Notes: a model not told the origin generated them from the sequence alone. Numbered from the stretch's first letter, positions 30,479 to 40,297 are shown. The stretch: DNA of 64,000 bases from Haemophilus haemolyticus (GCF_001679045.1 NZ_LYCK01000001.1:1-64000), one strand, 5' to 3'. Made by a program: numbers and translations.

Positions 30479-30548
30479 TGATGTATCCCTGTGAATTGTT
30501 CCAATTCTATCTTTTAGCGTAGAAATTGTGGAAAGTGAGAAAATTAAA

Positions 30549-30581
30549 TATCACCTTCCTCTAATTTAGAAGAAGGTGACA
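30549..30581 (-). terminator. Terminator after panF
   Basis: Inverted repeat TCACCTTC / GAAGGTGA with further pairing (TCT / AGA) inside. In the minus direction it is followed by a T-rich stretch. Confidence 0.65.
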
Positions 30582-30597
30582 GCATATTGATTAATAC

Positions 30598-32052
30598 TTA
30601 AAGTGCGGTAACTTTTAATTGAGTTTTGTCAATACGGCGTTCGCCCAATTTATTACCCACTAAAAATGCAATCAATCCAAATACTAATGACGGTACGATT
30701 TGATGGAAATTAAATAATTTTATGCCAAGTTGAGTGAGCAAGATATAACTCCCTAAGCCGATAATCATTGAGCTTAACGCACCATAAGCATTTGCTTTAT
30801 CCCAGTAAATGCCCAGCACAATCACCCATAAAAATGCGGCTTCTAGTCCACCAAAGGCAAATAGGTTTAACCAAATAATCATATCTGGTGGATTGAGGGC
30901 GGCAAAGATTAAAAGTGCGGTCAAAATCAGCGTGATAATAGATGAAAAATAACTTACTTTTTTCTCATTTTTGGCAGCTTCTGGTTTTGTAGAAAGGTAT
31001 AAATCTTTTACAAAAATAGAAGAAGATTGAATAAGTTGCGCATCAATTGTGGACATAATTGCTGACATCGGTGCGGCTAAGAAAATACCAGCAATAATAG
31101 GTGGTAATACTTTTAGCATTAAAGTTGGAATCACTTGATCTGATACTGTTAAATTTGGAATAACTGCACGACCAAGTGCGCCAGCTAAGTGCATCCCAAA
31201 CATAATGATGGAAAGTACAATTGTTCCAATCAGCATGCCTCTATGTAAGGCTTTGCTATCTTTAAATGCCATGCATCGAACAGCAGTATGTGGAAGACCT
31301 ACGACCCCGAAACAGACGAGCACCCAGAAGGAAGCCATAAATTGAAAATCTAACATTCCATTTGGCCCGTAAGGCGTGACTAACGCAGGATCGATTTCTG
31401 TTAATTTATTAACCGCACTTTCTACACCACCGAGTGCATAAATGGTTCCTACAAGGAGAATAATGGTACCTAAAATCATGACGGTACCTTGAATGGTATC
31501 CGTGAGCACGACGGCGCGGAATCCCCCGATAAATGTATAGATACCTACCGTTAAAGCAAATAAGAGCAATGCTTGAGTATAAGAAATACCAATGGTTGTT
31601 TCTAATAAACGCGCACCACCAATAAATTGCACAGTCATGGCTGCAAAAAATGCGAGAAGAAGGGCAAGGCTTGATAGCCAGACTAAATATTTGTTTTTAT
31701 AACGATAAAGGAAAAGATCGTTAATGGTTAACGCATTGGTTTCTCTTGATAATAGCGCGAATTTTTTACCTAATGCTCCTAATGCAAGCCATACTGCAGG
31801 GACTTGAATCATCGCCAGTAATACCCAACCTAATCCGTACTTATAAGCTGCACCAGGTCCCCCGACAAAAGAACTTGCACTGGCATAAGTAGAGGCGGTT
31901 GTCATTGCGAGCACAAAACCTGTCATGGAGCGATTACCTACATAATATTCCGTTAGGAAATCGCCTTTTGTACGTTTTACATAAGCGAAAATCGCAGCAC
32001 CAAATATAAATGCAAGATAAATAATTAAAGGGAGAATAATACCTAAATTCAT
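30598..32052 (-). CDS. panF: Sodium/pantothenate symporter
   Basis: A solute:sodium symporter that imports pantothenate for CoA synthesis. 484 residues, about 13 membrane helices, SSS family. Typical segments are TTASTYASASSFVGGPGAAY near 50-70, FIGGFRAVVLTDTIQG near 175 and GIFLAAPMSAIMSTIDAQL near 312. ATGA overlap with the small yhdT gene upstream, as in the enterobacterial yhdT-panF pair. Confidence 0.95.
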   Translation of the reverse strand: MNLGIILPLIIYLAFIFGAAIFAYVKRTKGDFLTEYYVGNRSMTGFVLAMTTASTYASASSFVGGPGAAYKYGLGWVLLAMIQVPAVWLALGALGKKFALLSRETNALTINDLFLYRYKNKYLVWLSSLALLLAFFAAMTVQFIGGARLLETTIGISYTQALLLFALTVGIYTFIGGFRAVVLTDTIQGTVMILGTIILLVGTIYALGGVESAVNKLTEIDPALVTPYGPNGMLDFQFMASFWVLVCFGVVGLPHTAVRCMAFKDSKALHRGMLIGTIVLSIIMFGMHLAGALGRAVIPNLTVSDQVIPTLMLKVLPPIIAGIFLAAPMSAIMSTIDAQLIQSSSIFVKDLYLSTKPEAAKNEKKVSYFSSIITLILTALLIFAALNPPDMIIWLNLFAFGGLEAAFLWVIVLGIYWDKANAYGALSSMIIGLGSYILLTQLGIKLFNFHQIVPSLVFGLIAFLVGNKLGERRIDKTQLKVTAL

Positions 32053-32306
32053 TTTTGATTCTCCTCATCATTGATTTCAAGAGAGATATCTTGATAAATA
32101 ATTTTGATAATCCAATGGCCAATTACAATAAACAGAATAGGCAAATAAATACAAGAGAGTTCGAACCAGAGAGGGAAACCAATCGGCCCTTGAGTTTCTT
32201 TAGGCAAATAAGCACATAAGCACCAACCTATCACATATAAAATAGATAGACCTAATGCCCAACTAGCTTCCTTGGCCGCTTGTTGATAACGTTGTTTTAA
32301 TGTCAT
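32049..32306 (-). CDS. yhdT: YhdT family small membrane protein (DUF997)
   Basis: An 85-residue protein with two membrane helices (about 17-35 and 48-68) and a charged C-terminus. Identified by family look and by its translational coupling (ATGA) to panF. It probably assists or accompanies the pantothenate symporter; no activity is established. Upstream lies the terminator of the Slam gene, so yhdT-panF must have its own promoter in 32307-32353. Confidence 0.9.
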   Translation of the reverse strand: MTLKQRYQQAAKEASWALGLSILYVIGWCLCAYLPKETQGPIGFPLWFELSCIYLPILFIVIGHWIIKIIYQDISLEINDEENQK

Positions 32307-32353
32307 GTTTCTTCCTTAAAATTTTTATAAGTGAAAGTATATTTTTGAATGGT

Positions 32354-32384
32354 ATAAGGGGCGTATATCTCATACGCCCCTTAT
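32354..32384 (-). terminator. Terminator after the Slam-like gene
   Basis: Perfect 13-base stem ATAAGGGGCGTAT / ATACGCCCCTTAT with a five-base loop, 30 bases past the stop on the minus strand. Confidence 0.88.
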
Positions 32385-32415
32385 GTTTGCTAATCTTACA
32401 ACTTTTTTGAAAAAT

Positions 32416-33861
32416 TCAAAATGTTTTGCTGATTTCTAAGTAAATTCGATTTTTGTCATATTCATAAAAAGGATGATTACTGGTTACCTTTTGATACGAC
32501 CAAGATAATTTCGGTGTGATTCCCCAGATATGAAAGTTTCTATGCCAGATAGTAAATACTGATGCATATTCCTTATTTTTCTGGCGAATACCAATAAGAT
32601 CTTTTTCTTTATAGGCACGTTGTGCATAATTCAGGATTAAACGAGTTGATATTCCAGCTTTCCATTCTTTCCCGCATCCTAATCGGACATTTTTTCGTTG
32701 ATAAGCGTTATCTAAATCTCGAGTATTTTCGCGATTATAATCAACGCCACCAAACCAATATTGTCCACTTTTCGCCAGGTAAAGTAGCGTAGCGGAAGCT
32801 AGATAGTTATTTCCATTTAAATATTTACGAGTTTCATAGCGTTGTTCACCATACTCAAGTGCGGTCGAAATTTGCCATTTTTCATTTAGCCAATTGGATA
32901 AATCCAATCTAGCACCTGAATTTTTAGAGTATTGTTTCATCGTATTTCCGCCAGATGAGCCGCCCGCATACCAACGCTTCTCAGTAAATGGCATTAATGA
33001 GAGTTCAAATCGTGCAGTTTGGTATCCAAGACCCACACCAGCTCTCGCGTTAAATTCATTATATTTCTTGTTATCCCAATAATATTTCCCACTACCTTCC
33101 AAGGATAATTTTGTAAAGTAGTTGTGAGGTAATGACCATTTCTTTTCAGCATTCCCAAAATACGAAAATCCTCTGGCACTTTCTTTTTCCCAAGCTGTCC
33201 AGTTGTCAATTTTGGTGCCTGCTTTTGGTGCATTATTGATATTACTTTCATTTAAAAAACTAAATCCACCTTGGATTTTCCATTGATCTCGTTGATTCAA
33301 TGCAGAAAGATATTGTTCAATTATTTTTACGGAATCAGGAGAAACTTGCTCTGCTCTTAACTTTTGAAATTGATCTTTTGCCGCCTCGTTATCATTATTC
33401 AGAAACAAGGCTTGAGCTAATTGATAGCGTAAAGGTAAAAGATCAGTTTTTTGTGAAAATAAGTGTCGGTAGGCTTTAACGGAATCAGAAAAATGTCCTT
33501 TTTCTCGTAAATTAATCGCTTCAGCCCATTCTAACAAAAATGGATCTTTTTTAGGTAAAGGCTGATATAGCGGTAACAAAAGCTGTACTACTTCACCATT
33601 ATTTTGTAATACGGCAGGAATAAGACCGCGAATAATCAAATCTGGATGTTTCGCTAATTCTTCTTTTGTAATCGATAATTTTGACGGATTATTATTCGTC
33701 AAAAGTGCGGGTGTTTTTTGTGGCAAATTTGGTTTAGCCAAATGTAGCTGTTCATCTAAACGCCCATCATGTGGCTGAGGAGATTTTTCCTCAGCAAGAG
33801 AATATGAAGTAAGAAATAATGATGAGCTGAGAAATAAAATAAATTTAGTTTGTATATTCAT
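32416..33861 (-). CDS. Slam-type surface lipoprotein assembly modulator (DUF560)
   Basis: An outer-membrane protein that moves lipoproteins to the cell surface. 481 residues from ATG 33861: signal peptide (about 1-23, ending SLAE), a periplasmic helical TPR-like part (about 70-200, SVKAYRHLFSQKTDLLPLRY), then a 14-strand-type barrel rich in aromatic residues, ending with phenylalanine (ISKTF) as BAM substrates do. I chose this start over one ten codons upstream because it begins the signal peptide. The gene follows a TbpB-like lipoprotein gene, the classic Slam-substrate pairing. Which host-related ligand is involved is unknown. Confidence 0.85.
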   Translation of the reverse strand: MNIQTKFILFLSSSLFLTSYSLAEEKSPQPHDGRLDEQLHLAKPNLPQKTPALLTNNNPSKLSITKEELAKHPDLIIRGLIPAVLQNNGEVVQLLLPLYQPLPKKDPFLLEWAEAINLREKGHFSDSVKAYRHLFSQKTDLLPLRYQLAQALFLNNDNEAAKDQFQKLRAEQVSPDSVKIIEQYLSALNQRDQWKIQGGFSFLNESNINNAPKAGTKIDNWTAWEKESARGFSYFGNAEKKWSLPHNYFTKLSLEGSGKYYWDNKKYNEFNARAGVGLGYQTARFELSLMPFTEKRWYAGGSSGGNTMKQYSKNSGARLDLSNWLNEKWQISTALEYGEQRYETRKYLNGNNYLASATLLYLAKSGQYWFGGVDYNRENTRDLDNAYQRKNVRLGCGKEWKAGISTRLILNYAQRAYKEKDLIGIRQKNKEYASVFTIWHRNFHIWGITPKLSWSYQKVTSNHPFYEYDKNRIYLEISKTF

Positions 33862-33884
33862 TTTTATTCTTATTGAGAAAAAAT

Positions 33885-33906
33885 AAAGCAAGCCTGAGCT
33901 TGCTTT
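33885..33906 (-). terminator. Intercistronic hairpin between the lipoprotein and Slam genes
   Basis: AAAGCAAGC / GCTTGCTTT with loop CTGA, followed in the minus direction by TTATTTTTTC. It looks like a partial terminator that would make more lipoprotein mRNA than Slam mRNA. Confidence 0.7.
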
Positions 33907-33924
33907 AATTAAATAAAATAAAGA

Positions 33925-34800
33925 TTATTTTTTGGCTGCGAATGTACCACCCCAAGAATTATCATTTGCTTTCACTAAACCGCCTAATTCTTTCGCGTTT
34001 TCACCATAAAATTTACCTTCGGCAATACCTTGAGATTTAAAAGCATCGGATTGAGCGATACCTGAGAAGGTATTTCCTGAAATATCAGCCTTAATATTTA
34101 ATTTTGTGTTATTAACAGATAAAGAACCTGTTAATTTTTTATTTATAAAATCAGCACTAAATTGAGAAGTGCCAACGGCTTCATCAGTATCACCTAATTC
34201 GTCATGGTAAGATGATAGGATGCTATCGCCTGTATTATAATTTACCGTACCACCAACGGGCATATTTCTCGTTAGGTTACCATTATAAAAGAAGTAGGTA
34301 TCTTCATTTTCATTTTTACTTAATACTGTGCCAATACGAGTATCGGTGTATTTGCCACAACAAACTTTAAGATCTCGAGAGGTTTCTATTCCATCTATAG
34401 AAACTTTGTCCGATCTAATATCTAACCATCTATCTGATTTAACAGAAAGTGAGGAAAGAGGGATTTTAGTACCATCAATATATAAAGTATTTAGATCAGA
34501 ATTAGTAGTAATATCTACTGTTTTTAATGTTACGTGTTCATCTTCTCCTGAAATAATAAAAGCACCTCCAATTTTATCATTATCTTTTATTTCCAGATTA
34601 TTAGGATTAGAAACGTTTACTGGGGGATTTAATATATTCTTGTTTGGAGTAGAATTATTTTTGGAATTATCCGGTGTATGAATTGATGTACTAGGTGTAT
34701 GTGCTGATTGTGAATTACCACTTCCACCACCACTTCCACAAGCCGTTAATGTTAGGGCTGCAAGTATCGTTAAACTAAATTTTTTTAAATTGATGTTCAT
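33925..34800 (-). CDS. TbpB-like surface lipoprotein, putative Slam substrate
   Basis: A 291-residue lipoprotein with lipobox LTAC (cysteine 21), then a Gly/Ser run and an Asn/Ser/Pro-rich unfolded anchor (about 22-75). The C-terminal half looks like the eight-strand barrel of transferrin-binding protein B and factor H-binding protein: GTSQFSADFINKKLTGSLSV, then FYGENAKELGGL, ending GGTFAAKK. Two adjacent cysteines (CCGKYTD, near 149) are unusual. It is too short for a two-lobed TbpB. The ligand (haem, transferrin, host regulator) cannot be told. Strong ribosome site AGGAGA. Confidence 0.85.
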   Translation of the reverse strand: MNINLKKFSLTILAALTLTACGSGGGSGNSQSAHTPSTSIHTPDNSKNNSTPNKNILNPPVNVSNPNNLEIKDNDKIGGAFIISGEDEHVTLKTVDITTNSDLNTLYIDGTKIPLSSLSVKSDRWLDIRSDKVSIDGIETSRDLKVCCGKYTDTRIGTVLSKNENEDTYFFYNGNLTRNMPVGGTVNYNTGDSILSSYHDELGDTDEAVGTSQFSADFINKKLTGSLSVNNTKLNIKADISGNTFSGIAQSDAFKSQGIAEGKFYGENAKELGGLVKANDNSWGGTFAAKK

Positions 34801-34827
34801 AATTTCTCCTAAAATAACTGATGGAGG

Positions 34828-34856
34828 ATTATATAGAAAAAACGATTAATTGTCTT
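34828..34856 (-). promoter_or_regulatory. Probable promoter of the lipoprotein-Slam cassette
   Basis: On the minus strand: AAGACA (34851-34856), 17 bases, perfect TATAAT (34828-34833), 28 bases before the ATG. The surrounding 60 bases are extremely AT-rich. No convincing Fur box was seen by eye. Confidence 0.55.
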
Positions 34857-34912
34857 AATAAACTATCGATATAATTGTTTTTTTATAATAAAAGTCTATA
34901 AAATCAATAAGA

Positions 34913-34938
34913 AAATGGCTAACACCTGTTAGCCATTT
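34913..34938 (-). terminator. Terminator of the aroQ-accB-accC operon
   Basis: Twelve-base stem AAATGGCTAACA / TGTTAGCCATTT with a two-base centre, ten bases past accC, T-rich in the minus direction. Confidence 0.82.
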
Positions 34939-34947
34939 AAATTTTAA

Positions 34948-36294
34948 TTATTCATGCATACCTAATTTTTTCTCCAAATAGTGGATGTTTGTTCCACCTT
35001 TTTGGAAATTTTCATCTTCAAGAATTAATTCATGAAGTGGGATGTTGGTCTTGATACCATCAATAATTGTTTCAGATAATGCATTTTGCATACGACGGAT
35101 TGCAACTTCACGTGTATCACCATAAGTGATAAGTTTTGCGATCATAGAGTCGTAATGTGGAGGCACCGTATATCCGCCATAAACATGAGAATCCCAACGA
35201 ACGCCCAATCCGCCCGGTGAATGTAAGTGATTTACTTTGCCCGGAGATGGTAAGAATGTTTTTGGATCTTCTGCATTAATACGGCATTCGATTGCATGGC
35301 CTTTAACTTTGATGTCTTCTTGTTTAAAGGAAATTGGCAAGCCTGCCGCAATACGCAATTGCTCTTTCACTAAATCTACACCTGTAATCATTTCAGTTAC
35401 TGGGTGTTCCACTTGGATACGCGTATTCATTTCAATGAAATAGAATTCGCCATTTTCATATAAGAATTCAAACGTACCTGCTCCACGATAGCCGATTTCT
35501 ACGCAAGCTTTTGCACAGCGTGAGCCAATATCGCGGCGTACTTCTTCTGTGATACCTGGCGCTGGTGCTTCTTCCACAACTTTTTGGTGACGACGCTGCA
35601 TTGAGCAGTCACGTTCAGCCAAATAAACTGCATTGCCATGAGTATCTGCTAATACTTGAATTTCCACGTGACGTGGATTTTCTAAGTATTTTTCCATATA
35701 GACCATATCATTGTTGAATGCTGCTTTCGCTTCTGCTTTGGTCATCGCGATAGATTCTTCTAATGCGTCTTCGCCACGAACAACACGCATTCCTCGGCCG
35801 CCACCACCGCCTGATGCTTTGATGATGATTGGATAGCCAATACGTTTAGCAATTTCTTTATTTTTAGCAATGTCGTTACCTACAGGGCCATCAGAACCAG
35901 GTACACAAGGCACGCCTGCTTTTTTCATCGCTTTAATAGCTGAAACTTTATCGCCCATTAAACGGATGACATCTGCTGTTGGGCCGATGAAAGTGAAACC
36001 TGAACGTTCAACTTGTTCAGCAAAATCAGCATTTTCAGATAAGAAACCGTATCCTGGATGAATTGCATCTGCTCCTGTTACTTCGGCTGCAGCAATGATA
36101 GCTGGAATATTTAAATAACTTTTTGCGGAAGGTGCTGGACCGATACAAATGGTTTCATCAGCGAGTAAAACGTGTTTTAAATCACGATCAGCGGTGGAGT
36201 GAACCGCCACTGTTTTAATACCTAATTCTTTACAAGCACGTAAAATGCGTAGTGCAATTTCACCGCGGTTAGCAATCACAACTTTTTCTAACAT
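34948..36294 (-). CDS. accC: Acetyl-CoA carboxylase, biotin carboxylase subunit
   Basis: Carboxylates biotin on AccB for fatty acid synthesis. 448 residues (E. coli 449): biotin carboxylase N-domain ([20 protein letters not shown]), ATP-grasp with the glycine-rich loop [14 protein letters not shown] (about 159-172), [13 protein letters not shown] (about 235-247), [16 protein letters not shown] (about 286-301) and C-terminal domain. 177 bases separate it from accB, with a palindromic hairpin between them. Confidence 0.98.
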   Translation of the reverse strand: MLEKVVIANRGEIALRILRACKELGIKTVAVHSTADRDLKHVLLADETICIGPAPSAKSYLNIPAIIAAAEVTGADAIHPGYGFLSENADFAEQVERSGFTFIGPTADVIRLMGDKVSAIKAMKKAGVPCVPGSDGPVGNDIAKNKEIAKRIGYPIIIKASGGGGGRGMRVVRGEDALEESIAMTKAEAKAAFNNDMVYMEKYLENPRHVEIQVLADTHGNAVYLAERDCSMQRRHQKVVEEAPAPGITEEVRRDIGSRCAKACVEIGYRGAGTFEFLYENGEFYFIEMNTRIQVEHPVTEMITGVDLVKEQLRIAAGLPISFKQEDIKVKGHAIECRINAEDPKTFLPSPGKVNHLHSPGGLGVRWDSHVYGGYTVPPHYDSMIAKLITYGDTREVAIRRMQNALSETIIDGIKTNIPLHELILEDENFQKGGTNIHYLEKKLGMHE

Positions 36295-36435
36295 AAAAGA
36301 GTCCGTTTAGTCAGATAGACGTGAATTTTTATGTAGGTTCTTGAAATATTGTTTTCCCTATTCAAATTTGGCGTGAACAGATTTCAATTTATATCGCCTA
36401 CGATAAATTCGCTCTAATTGTTTGTATATGAAATA

Positions 36436-36453
36436 GGCGGACTAAAGTCCGCC
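36436..36453. repeat. Short GC-rich palindrome between accB and accC
   Basis: GGCGGACT / AGTCCGCC with a two-base centre in a 177-base AT-rich intercistronic gap. There is no T run, so it is more likely an mRNA stability or processing element than a terminator. Confidence 0.5.
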
Positions 36454-36471
36454 CGACGAAAATATTGGAAA

Positions 36472-36939
36472 TTATTCAATAACGATTAATGGTTCGTCGA
36501 ATTCAACAGCGTCACCGTCGTTGATAAGAATTGATTTTACTACGCCAGCTTTGTCTGCTTCGATGCGGTTCATCATTTTCATTGCTTCAACGATACAAAG
36601 CGCATCACCAACCTTCACTGATTGACCCACTTCAACGAATGCTTTTGCTTCTGGGCTTGGACTGCGATAGAATGTTCCTACCATTGGAGAACGTACAAGA
36701 TGGCCAGATAATTCATCAGATGCAGCTGGTGCGGATGTCGCCGCTGCTGGCGCTTGAGCTGGCGCAGCAGTTGGAGTTGGTGCTACTACTGGTGCCGTAG
36801 CGTATTGAACAGCTGCAGGAGCAACTGCTGGCGCTGCACGGCTAATACGTACTGTACCTTCTTCTTCTTGCACTTCTAATTCAGTAATGCCAGATTCTTC
36901 TACTAATTCGATTAATTTTTTGATTTTACGAATGTCCAT
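36472..36939 (-). CDS. accB: Biotin carboxyl carrier protein of acetyl-CoA carboxylase
   Basis: A 155-residue carrier. It has an N-terminal charged helix ([20 protein letters not shown]), a long Ala/Pro/Val linker (about 35-75) and a biotinyl domain (about 80-155) with the biotinylated lysine in EAMKMMN near 121. Upstream of accC and downstream of aroQ on the minus strand. The needed biotin is partly supplied by bioB at 54.2 kb. Confidence 0.98.
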   Translation of the reverse strand: MDIRKIKKLIELVEESGITELEVQEEEGTVRISRAAPAVAPAAVQYATAPVVAPTPTAAPAQAPAAATSAPAASDELSGHLVRSPMVGTFYRSPSPEAKAFVEVGQSVKVGDALCIVEAMKMMNRIEADKAGVVKSILINDGDAVEFDEPLIVIE

Positions 36940-36964
36940 ACGTTTTTCCTAAAAAGATTGAAAT

Positions 36965-37001
36965 TTTAACCGCACTTTTAAATGAAAAAGTGCGGTTATG
37001 A
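36965..37001. terminator. Uptake-sequence inverted pair between aroQ and accB
   Basis: TTTAACCGCACTTTT and AAAAGTGCGGTTA face each other across about seven bases. In the minus direction it precedes accB by about 25 bases, so it would reduce read-through from aroQ. Confidence 0.65.
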
Positions 37002-37092
37002 ATAAACTTATTTTTTATGTTGTAAAGATTACCTTAAATTTTGCAAATTTGCGATAAAATTCTGTGAATTTCGCCAAAAATGCTCGATTTTC

Positions 37093-37542
37093 TTATTTTT
37101 TAGCAAGGTAATCGATAGCAAATAAAAAGGCAAACTCGTAACCTTTTGCGCCCAAACCGCAAATAACACCTTCAGCCACATCGCTAAAATAAGAATGATG
37201 ACGAAATGGTTCACGTTTATGCACGTTGGATAAATGAATCTCCACAAAAGGAATTGAAACAGCTAAAAGTGCATCGCGTAATGCTACACTGGTATGGGTG
37301 TAAGCAGCAGGATTAATTAAAATAAAATCGACTTGCTGAAAACTTTCGTGGATCTTATTAATTAATTTTTCTTCACTATTGGCTTGAAAACATTCCACTT
37401 TTACATTGTGCTGAGTGGCTAAGGCTTGCATTTTCTCGTCAATGGATGCAAGAGAAATGCTGCCATAATGTTTTGGCTCGCGAGCCCCTAACATATTTAA
37501 GTTCGGGCCATTTAACAGCAAAATTCTGTGTGTTTGCGACAT
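37093..37542 (-). CDS. aroQ: Type II 3-dehydroquinate dehydratase
   Basis: Third step of the shikimate pathway. 149 residues with [16 protein letters not shown] (about 8-23, catalytic Tyr/Arg region), [17 protein letters not shown] (about 77-93, catalytic His segment) and [18 protein letters not shown] (about 100-117). Start codon preceded by AAGGATT. Upstream of accB, the arrangement common in Pasteurellaceae and Vibrio. Confidence 0.97.
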   Translation of the reverse strand: MSQTHRILLLNGPNLNMLGAREPKHYGSISLASIDEKMQALATQHNVKVECFQANSEEKLINKIHESFQQVDFILINPAAYTHTSVALRDALLAVSIPFVEIHLSNVHKREPFRHHSYFSDVAEGVICGLGAKGYEFAFLFAIDYLAKK

Positions 37543-37598
37543 TTTTAATCCTTTTTGTGTGGCGCATTATACTGGTTTTTCGATTTTGGGTGGTCGAA

Positions 37599-38588
37599 TC
37601 AGATAATTTTAGTGATAAATTCAGATTCTAAATCCACAATAGGTAAATCAGAACCAGGCCAAGCGCGTAGTACTTGATATTCCATCAAATCTAACGTGTC
37701 TAATCCTGGAGTTACATTCGGGGTGTATTGTTGTGCAATTCGCGCGAGCTGAGAGAGCCCCAAGCTACTTTCGATACTTGAACTAATAACCGCTTTTAAA
37801 CCTAACGAATGTGCTTGGTTAATGAGCTCAGCACAACGTTGAATTGAACCAATTAAAGTGGGTTTTATTACGACAGCCGATAAGTGCGGTTCTTTTTCCA
37901 GGCAAAAATTAGGCTCTCGCACGGATTCATCCCATGCAATCGCAATGTCGGTTTGAGCTGCAAATTCACGGCTGAGTTCTTGAGTTTTACAAGGTTCTTC
38001 TAAAAATTGAATACGTTTTTTATGTTGCGGTTTGACTTTAGCGGCAAATTGCAACGCTTTTTCTAATGGCCAATGGCGGTTTGCATCAAGCCGTAATTGT
38101 AAATCGGGAATCGCTTCTAAAAACATATCGGCAATTAATCCATCGCGATTGGCTTCGTATATGCCCACTTTCATCTTTGCCACTTTTTCGCCTTCTATGC
38201 TCGCAAGTTTGGCGTACAGTTCATCGGGATCGCCATAACAAAGTGGTGCTGTATGGTAATTGCCTTCAGCTTGTAAATAACCTTTCATTTCATCCATTGC
38301 ACAACTGATACCAAAAGCAACGGAGGGATAGGTGCCATCTAATGGTACGCGAGGTGCGTCACAGCTTGCATTGCACCATGTCGTTAGCCATTCAATTGCT
38401 TGTTCTTGAGCTTGGTCTAAGGTTTCTTGGCTAAAACCAGGTAGCGGGGCGATTTCTCCCCAGCCGTCTCGGCTGCAACTCACTCTTACGATTAAGCCTT
38501 CACGGCGTTTTAAAAAACGATCACGCAGAATAAGTTGGCTATCAACGGGGATAGAATAACGGTAAAGATTAAATGATTTTTCAGCCAT
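37599..38588 (-). CDS. menC: o-Succinylbenzoate synthase
   Basis: An enolase-superfamily enzyme of menaquinone synthesis. 329 residues from ATG 38588, which has GGGAG upstream; an in-frame start at 38642 would read through an uptake sequence and add 18 residues. Catalytic elements: KMKVGIYE (KxK lysine region near 137), LRLDANRHW (metal aspartate), FLEEPC and WDESVREP. Follows menB, giving two menaquinone genes in a row. Confidence 0.94.
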   Translation of the reverse strand: MAEKSFNLYRYSIPVDSQLILRDRFLKRREGLIVRVSCSRDGWGEIAPLPGFSQETLDQAQEQAIEWLTTWCNASCDAPRVPLDGTYPSVAFGISCAMDEMKGYLQAEGNYHTAPLCYGDPDELYAKLASIEGEKVAKMKVGIYEANRDGLIADMFLEAIPDLQLRLDANRHWPLEKALQFAAKVKPQHKKRIQFLEEPCKTQELSREFAAQTDIAIAWDESVREPNFCLEKEPHLSAVVIKPTLIGSIQRCAELINQAHSLGLKAVISSSIESSLGLSQLARIAQQYTPNVTPGLDTLDLMEYQVLRAWPGSDLPIVDLESEFITKII

Positions 38589-38604
38589 GCTTGCTCCCAA
38601 TACA

Positions 38605-38645
38605 AAAGTGCGGTCAAAATTCACGAAGATTTTTAACCGCACTTT
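38605..38645. repeat. Inverted uptake-sequence pair between menB and menC
   Basis: AAAGTGCGGT (38605-38614) and ACCGCACTTT (38636-38645) with a 21-base loop. It may attenuate read-through from menB into menC; no T run. Confidence 0.6.
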
Positions 38646-38656
38646 AGAACGATAAA

Positions 38657-39514
38657 TTAAGGGTTACGTCTGAATTTGCTGAAGTCTGGGGCGCGTTTTT
38701 CGTTAAACGCATTGCGACCTTCTTGACCTTCTTCAGTCATGTAGAACAACATTGTTGCGTTACCCGCTAATTCTTGAAGACCTGCTTGGCCATCACAATC
38801 CGCATTTAATGCTGCTTTCAAACAACGAATCGCGATTGGGCTATTGCGTAACATTTCACGACACCAACGTACGGTTTCTTTTTCAAGATCAGCGTAAGGC
38901 ACAACCGTATTGACTAAGCCCATGTCTAATGCTTCTTGTGCATTATATTGACGGCATAAGAACCAAATTTCACGCGCTTTTTTCTGACCAACTAAACGAG
39001 CCATATAGCTTGCGCCCCAACCACCATCGAATGAACCGACTTTTGGTCCAGTTTGCCCGAAAATAGCATTTTCAGCAGCAATCGTTAAGTCGCAAAGCAT
39101 ATGTAATACATGGCCACCACCAATTGCATAACCTGCTACCATTGCCACAACCGGTTTTGGACAAGAACGAATATCGCGTTGGAAATCTAATACATTTAAG
39201 TGATGTACGCCGCTGTCATCTTTGTAACCGCCGTAATCGCCACGCACTTTTTGGTCACCACCAGAACAGAATGCTTTTTCACCTTCTCCGGTTAATACAA
39301 TGACACCAATGTTTTCATCGAAACGTGCATCAGAAAATGCAGTGATCATTTCTTTCACTGTTTGTGGGCGGAACGCATTGCGAACCTCTGGGCGGTTAAT
39401 CGTGATTTTAGCAATACCATCAGTGGATTTATGATAACGAATGTCGTTATAGCCTTCACTGTGATCAACCCATTCAACAGGCGCATATAACACATCATCT
39501 TTTGGATTTTGCAT
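38657..39514 (-). CDS. menB: 1,4-dihydroxy-2-naphthoyl-CoA synthase
   Basis: A crotonase-fold enzyme that closes the naphthoquinone ring from o-succinylbenzoyl-CoA. 285 residues with the oxyanion loop [20 protein letters not shown] (about 84-103), [14 protein letters not shown] (about 133-146), and the usual C-terminus [15 protein letters not shown]. Menaquinone fits the anaerobic respiration implied by nrfD at the far end. Confidence 0.97.
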   Translation of the reverse strand: MQNPKDDVLYAPVEWVDHSEGYNDIRYHKSTDGIAKITINRPEVRNAFRPQTVKEMITAFSDARFDENIGVIVLTGEGEKAFCSGGDQKVRGDYGGYKDDSGVHHLNVLDFQRDIRSCPKPVVAMVAGYAIGGGHVLHMLCDLTIAAENAIFGQTGPKVGSFDGGWGASYMARLVGQKKAREIWFLCRQYNAQEALDMGLVNTVVPYADLEKETVRWCREMLRNSPIAIRCLKAALNADCDGQAGLQELAGNATMLFYMTEEGQEGRNAFNEKRAPDFSKFRRNP

Positions 39515-39659
39515 GAGAATTCCTTTTAATTAACGTAAAAAAGTGCGGTCATTATAGCGGAAGTTTTTCGGATCAGGAAAACTAAATTCATTTGCTGCTT
39601 TATCTGTTGTGAAGATATTGCTAGAATTTTGCGCATTCTCACTTTTATAAGGATCAAAT

Positions 39660-40226
39660 GTGAAATTAATTGCAACCTTAGGTGTGGCAGCATTGCTGTC
39701 TGGCTGCTCAATGTTTGGTAGCTCACAATCCGCAATCCCAGGTGAATTTGCGGGGGCGGATTACCAACTTTCCGATCAAGATGCAAAACAATGGGCGATT
39801 GCAAGTAAGCAAGCAGAACAATGCGTTTACCCAAATTTAACTCGGATTTTGCAACAGCATTTTTCTAAAGAAGATAGCTATATTCATTCACAATATGTCT
39901 TTTTCTATCCATTGGAAAAAATTATTGGCGAGCAATATGTGAAGATTATTCAAGGTGATGAAAAATCGATGAATTATGCAAGCTATCAGTTTAAAAAATT
40001 CCGTACCGAAGTGGGGAATGTTGAGCCTTTAACTGAACAGGTGTGTTTAAAATTACGTAATGAAGCGCGCGATGATTTGGCTGTCGTGAAAGGTCAATAT
40101 AAAAATGGCATGGTGGAAGTGCAGAAAAATGAAGATGGCTCACCGAAAAATCCTGATGGTATCGCGACGAATGAAAATAAATTCTTCTTTGATATTATCA
40201 AATGGGGATCCATGTTGTTGCTTTAG
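39660..40226 (+). CDS. Lipoprotein of unknown function
   Basis: 188 residues. Lipoprotein signal [16 protein letters not shown] with cysteine 16, then a soluble domain with no motif I recognise and three further cysteines at most (QCVYPN, QVCLKL). It diverges from menB. It probably faces the periplasm. It looks like a Pasteurellaceae-specific protein, but I cannot name a family with confidence. Confidence 0.8.
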   Translation: MKLIATLGVAALLSGCSMFGSSQSAIPGEFAGADYQLSDQDAKQWAIASKQAEQCVYPNLTRILQQHFSKEDSYIHSQYVFFYPLEKIIGEQYVKIIQGDEKSMNYASYQFKKFRTEVGNVEPLTEQVCLKLRNEARDDLAVVKGQYKNGMVEVQKNEDGSPKNPDGIATNENKFFFDIIKWGSMLLL

Positions 40227-40246
40227 TTTAAAATTCGATGAAATAA

Positions 40247-40272
40247 AAAACCGCACTTTAAAGTGCGGTTTT
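40247..40272. terminator. Uptake-sequence terminator between the lipoprotein gene and rpsT
   Basis: A perfect contiguous palindrome, AAAACCGCACTTT then AAAGTGCGGTTTT, between convergent genes, with A and T runs outside. Confidence 0.82.
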
Positions 40273-40297
40273 ATTTTTCATTCTTTCTAGCTAAAAA

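Noticed and set aside
33925..34800. Calling the lipoprotein TbpB
   Set aside because: At 291 residues it has room for only one barrel, and no TbpA-like receptor lies nearby; only the fold resembles TbpB.
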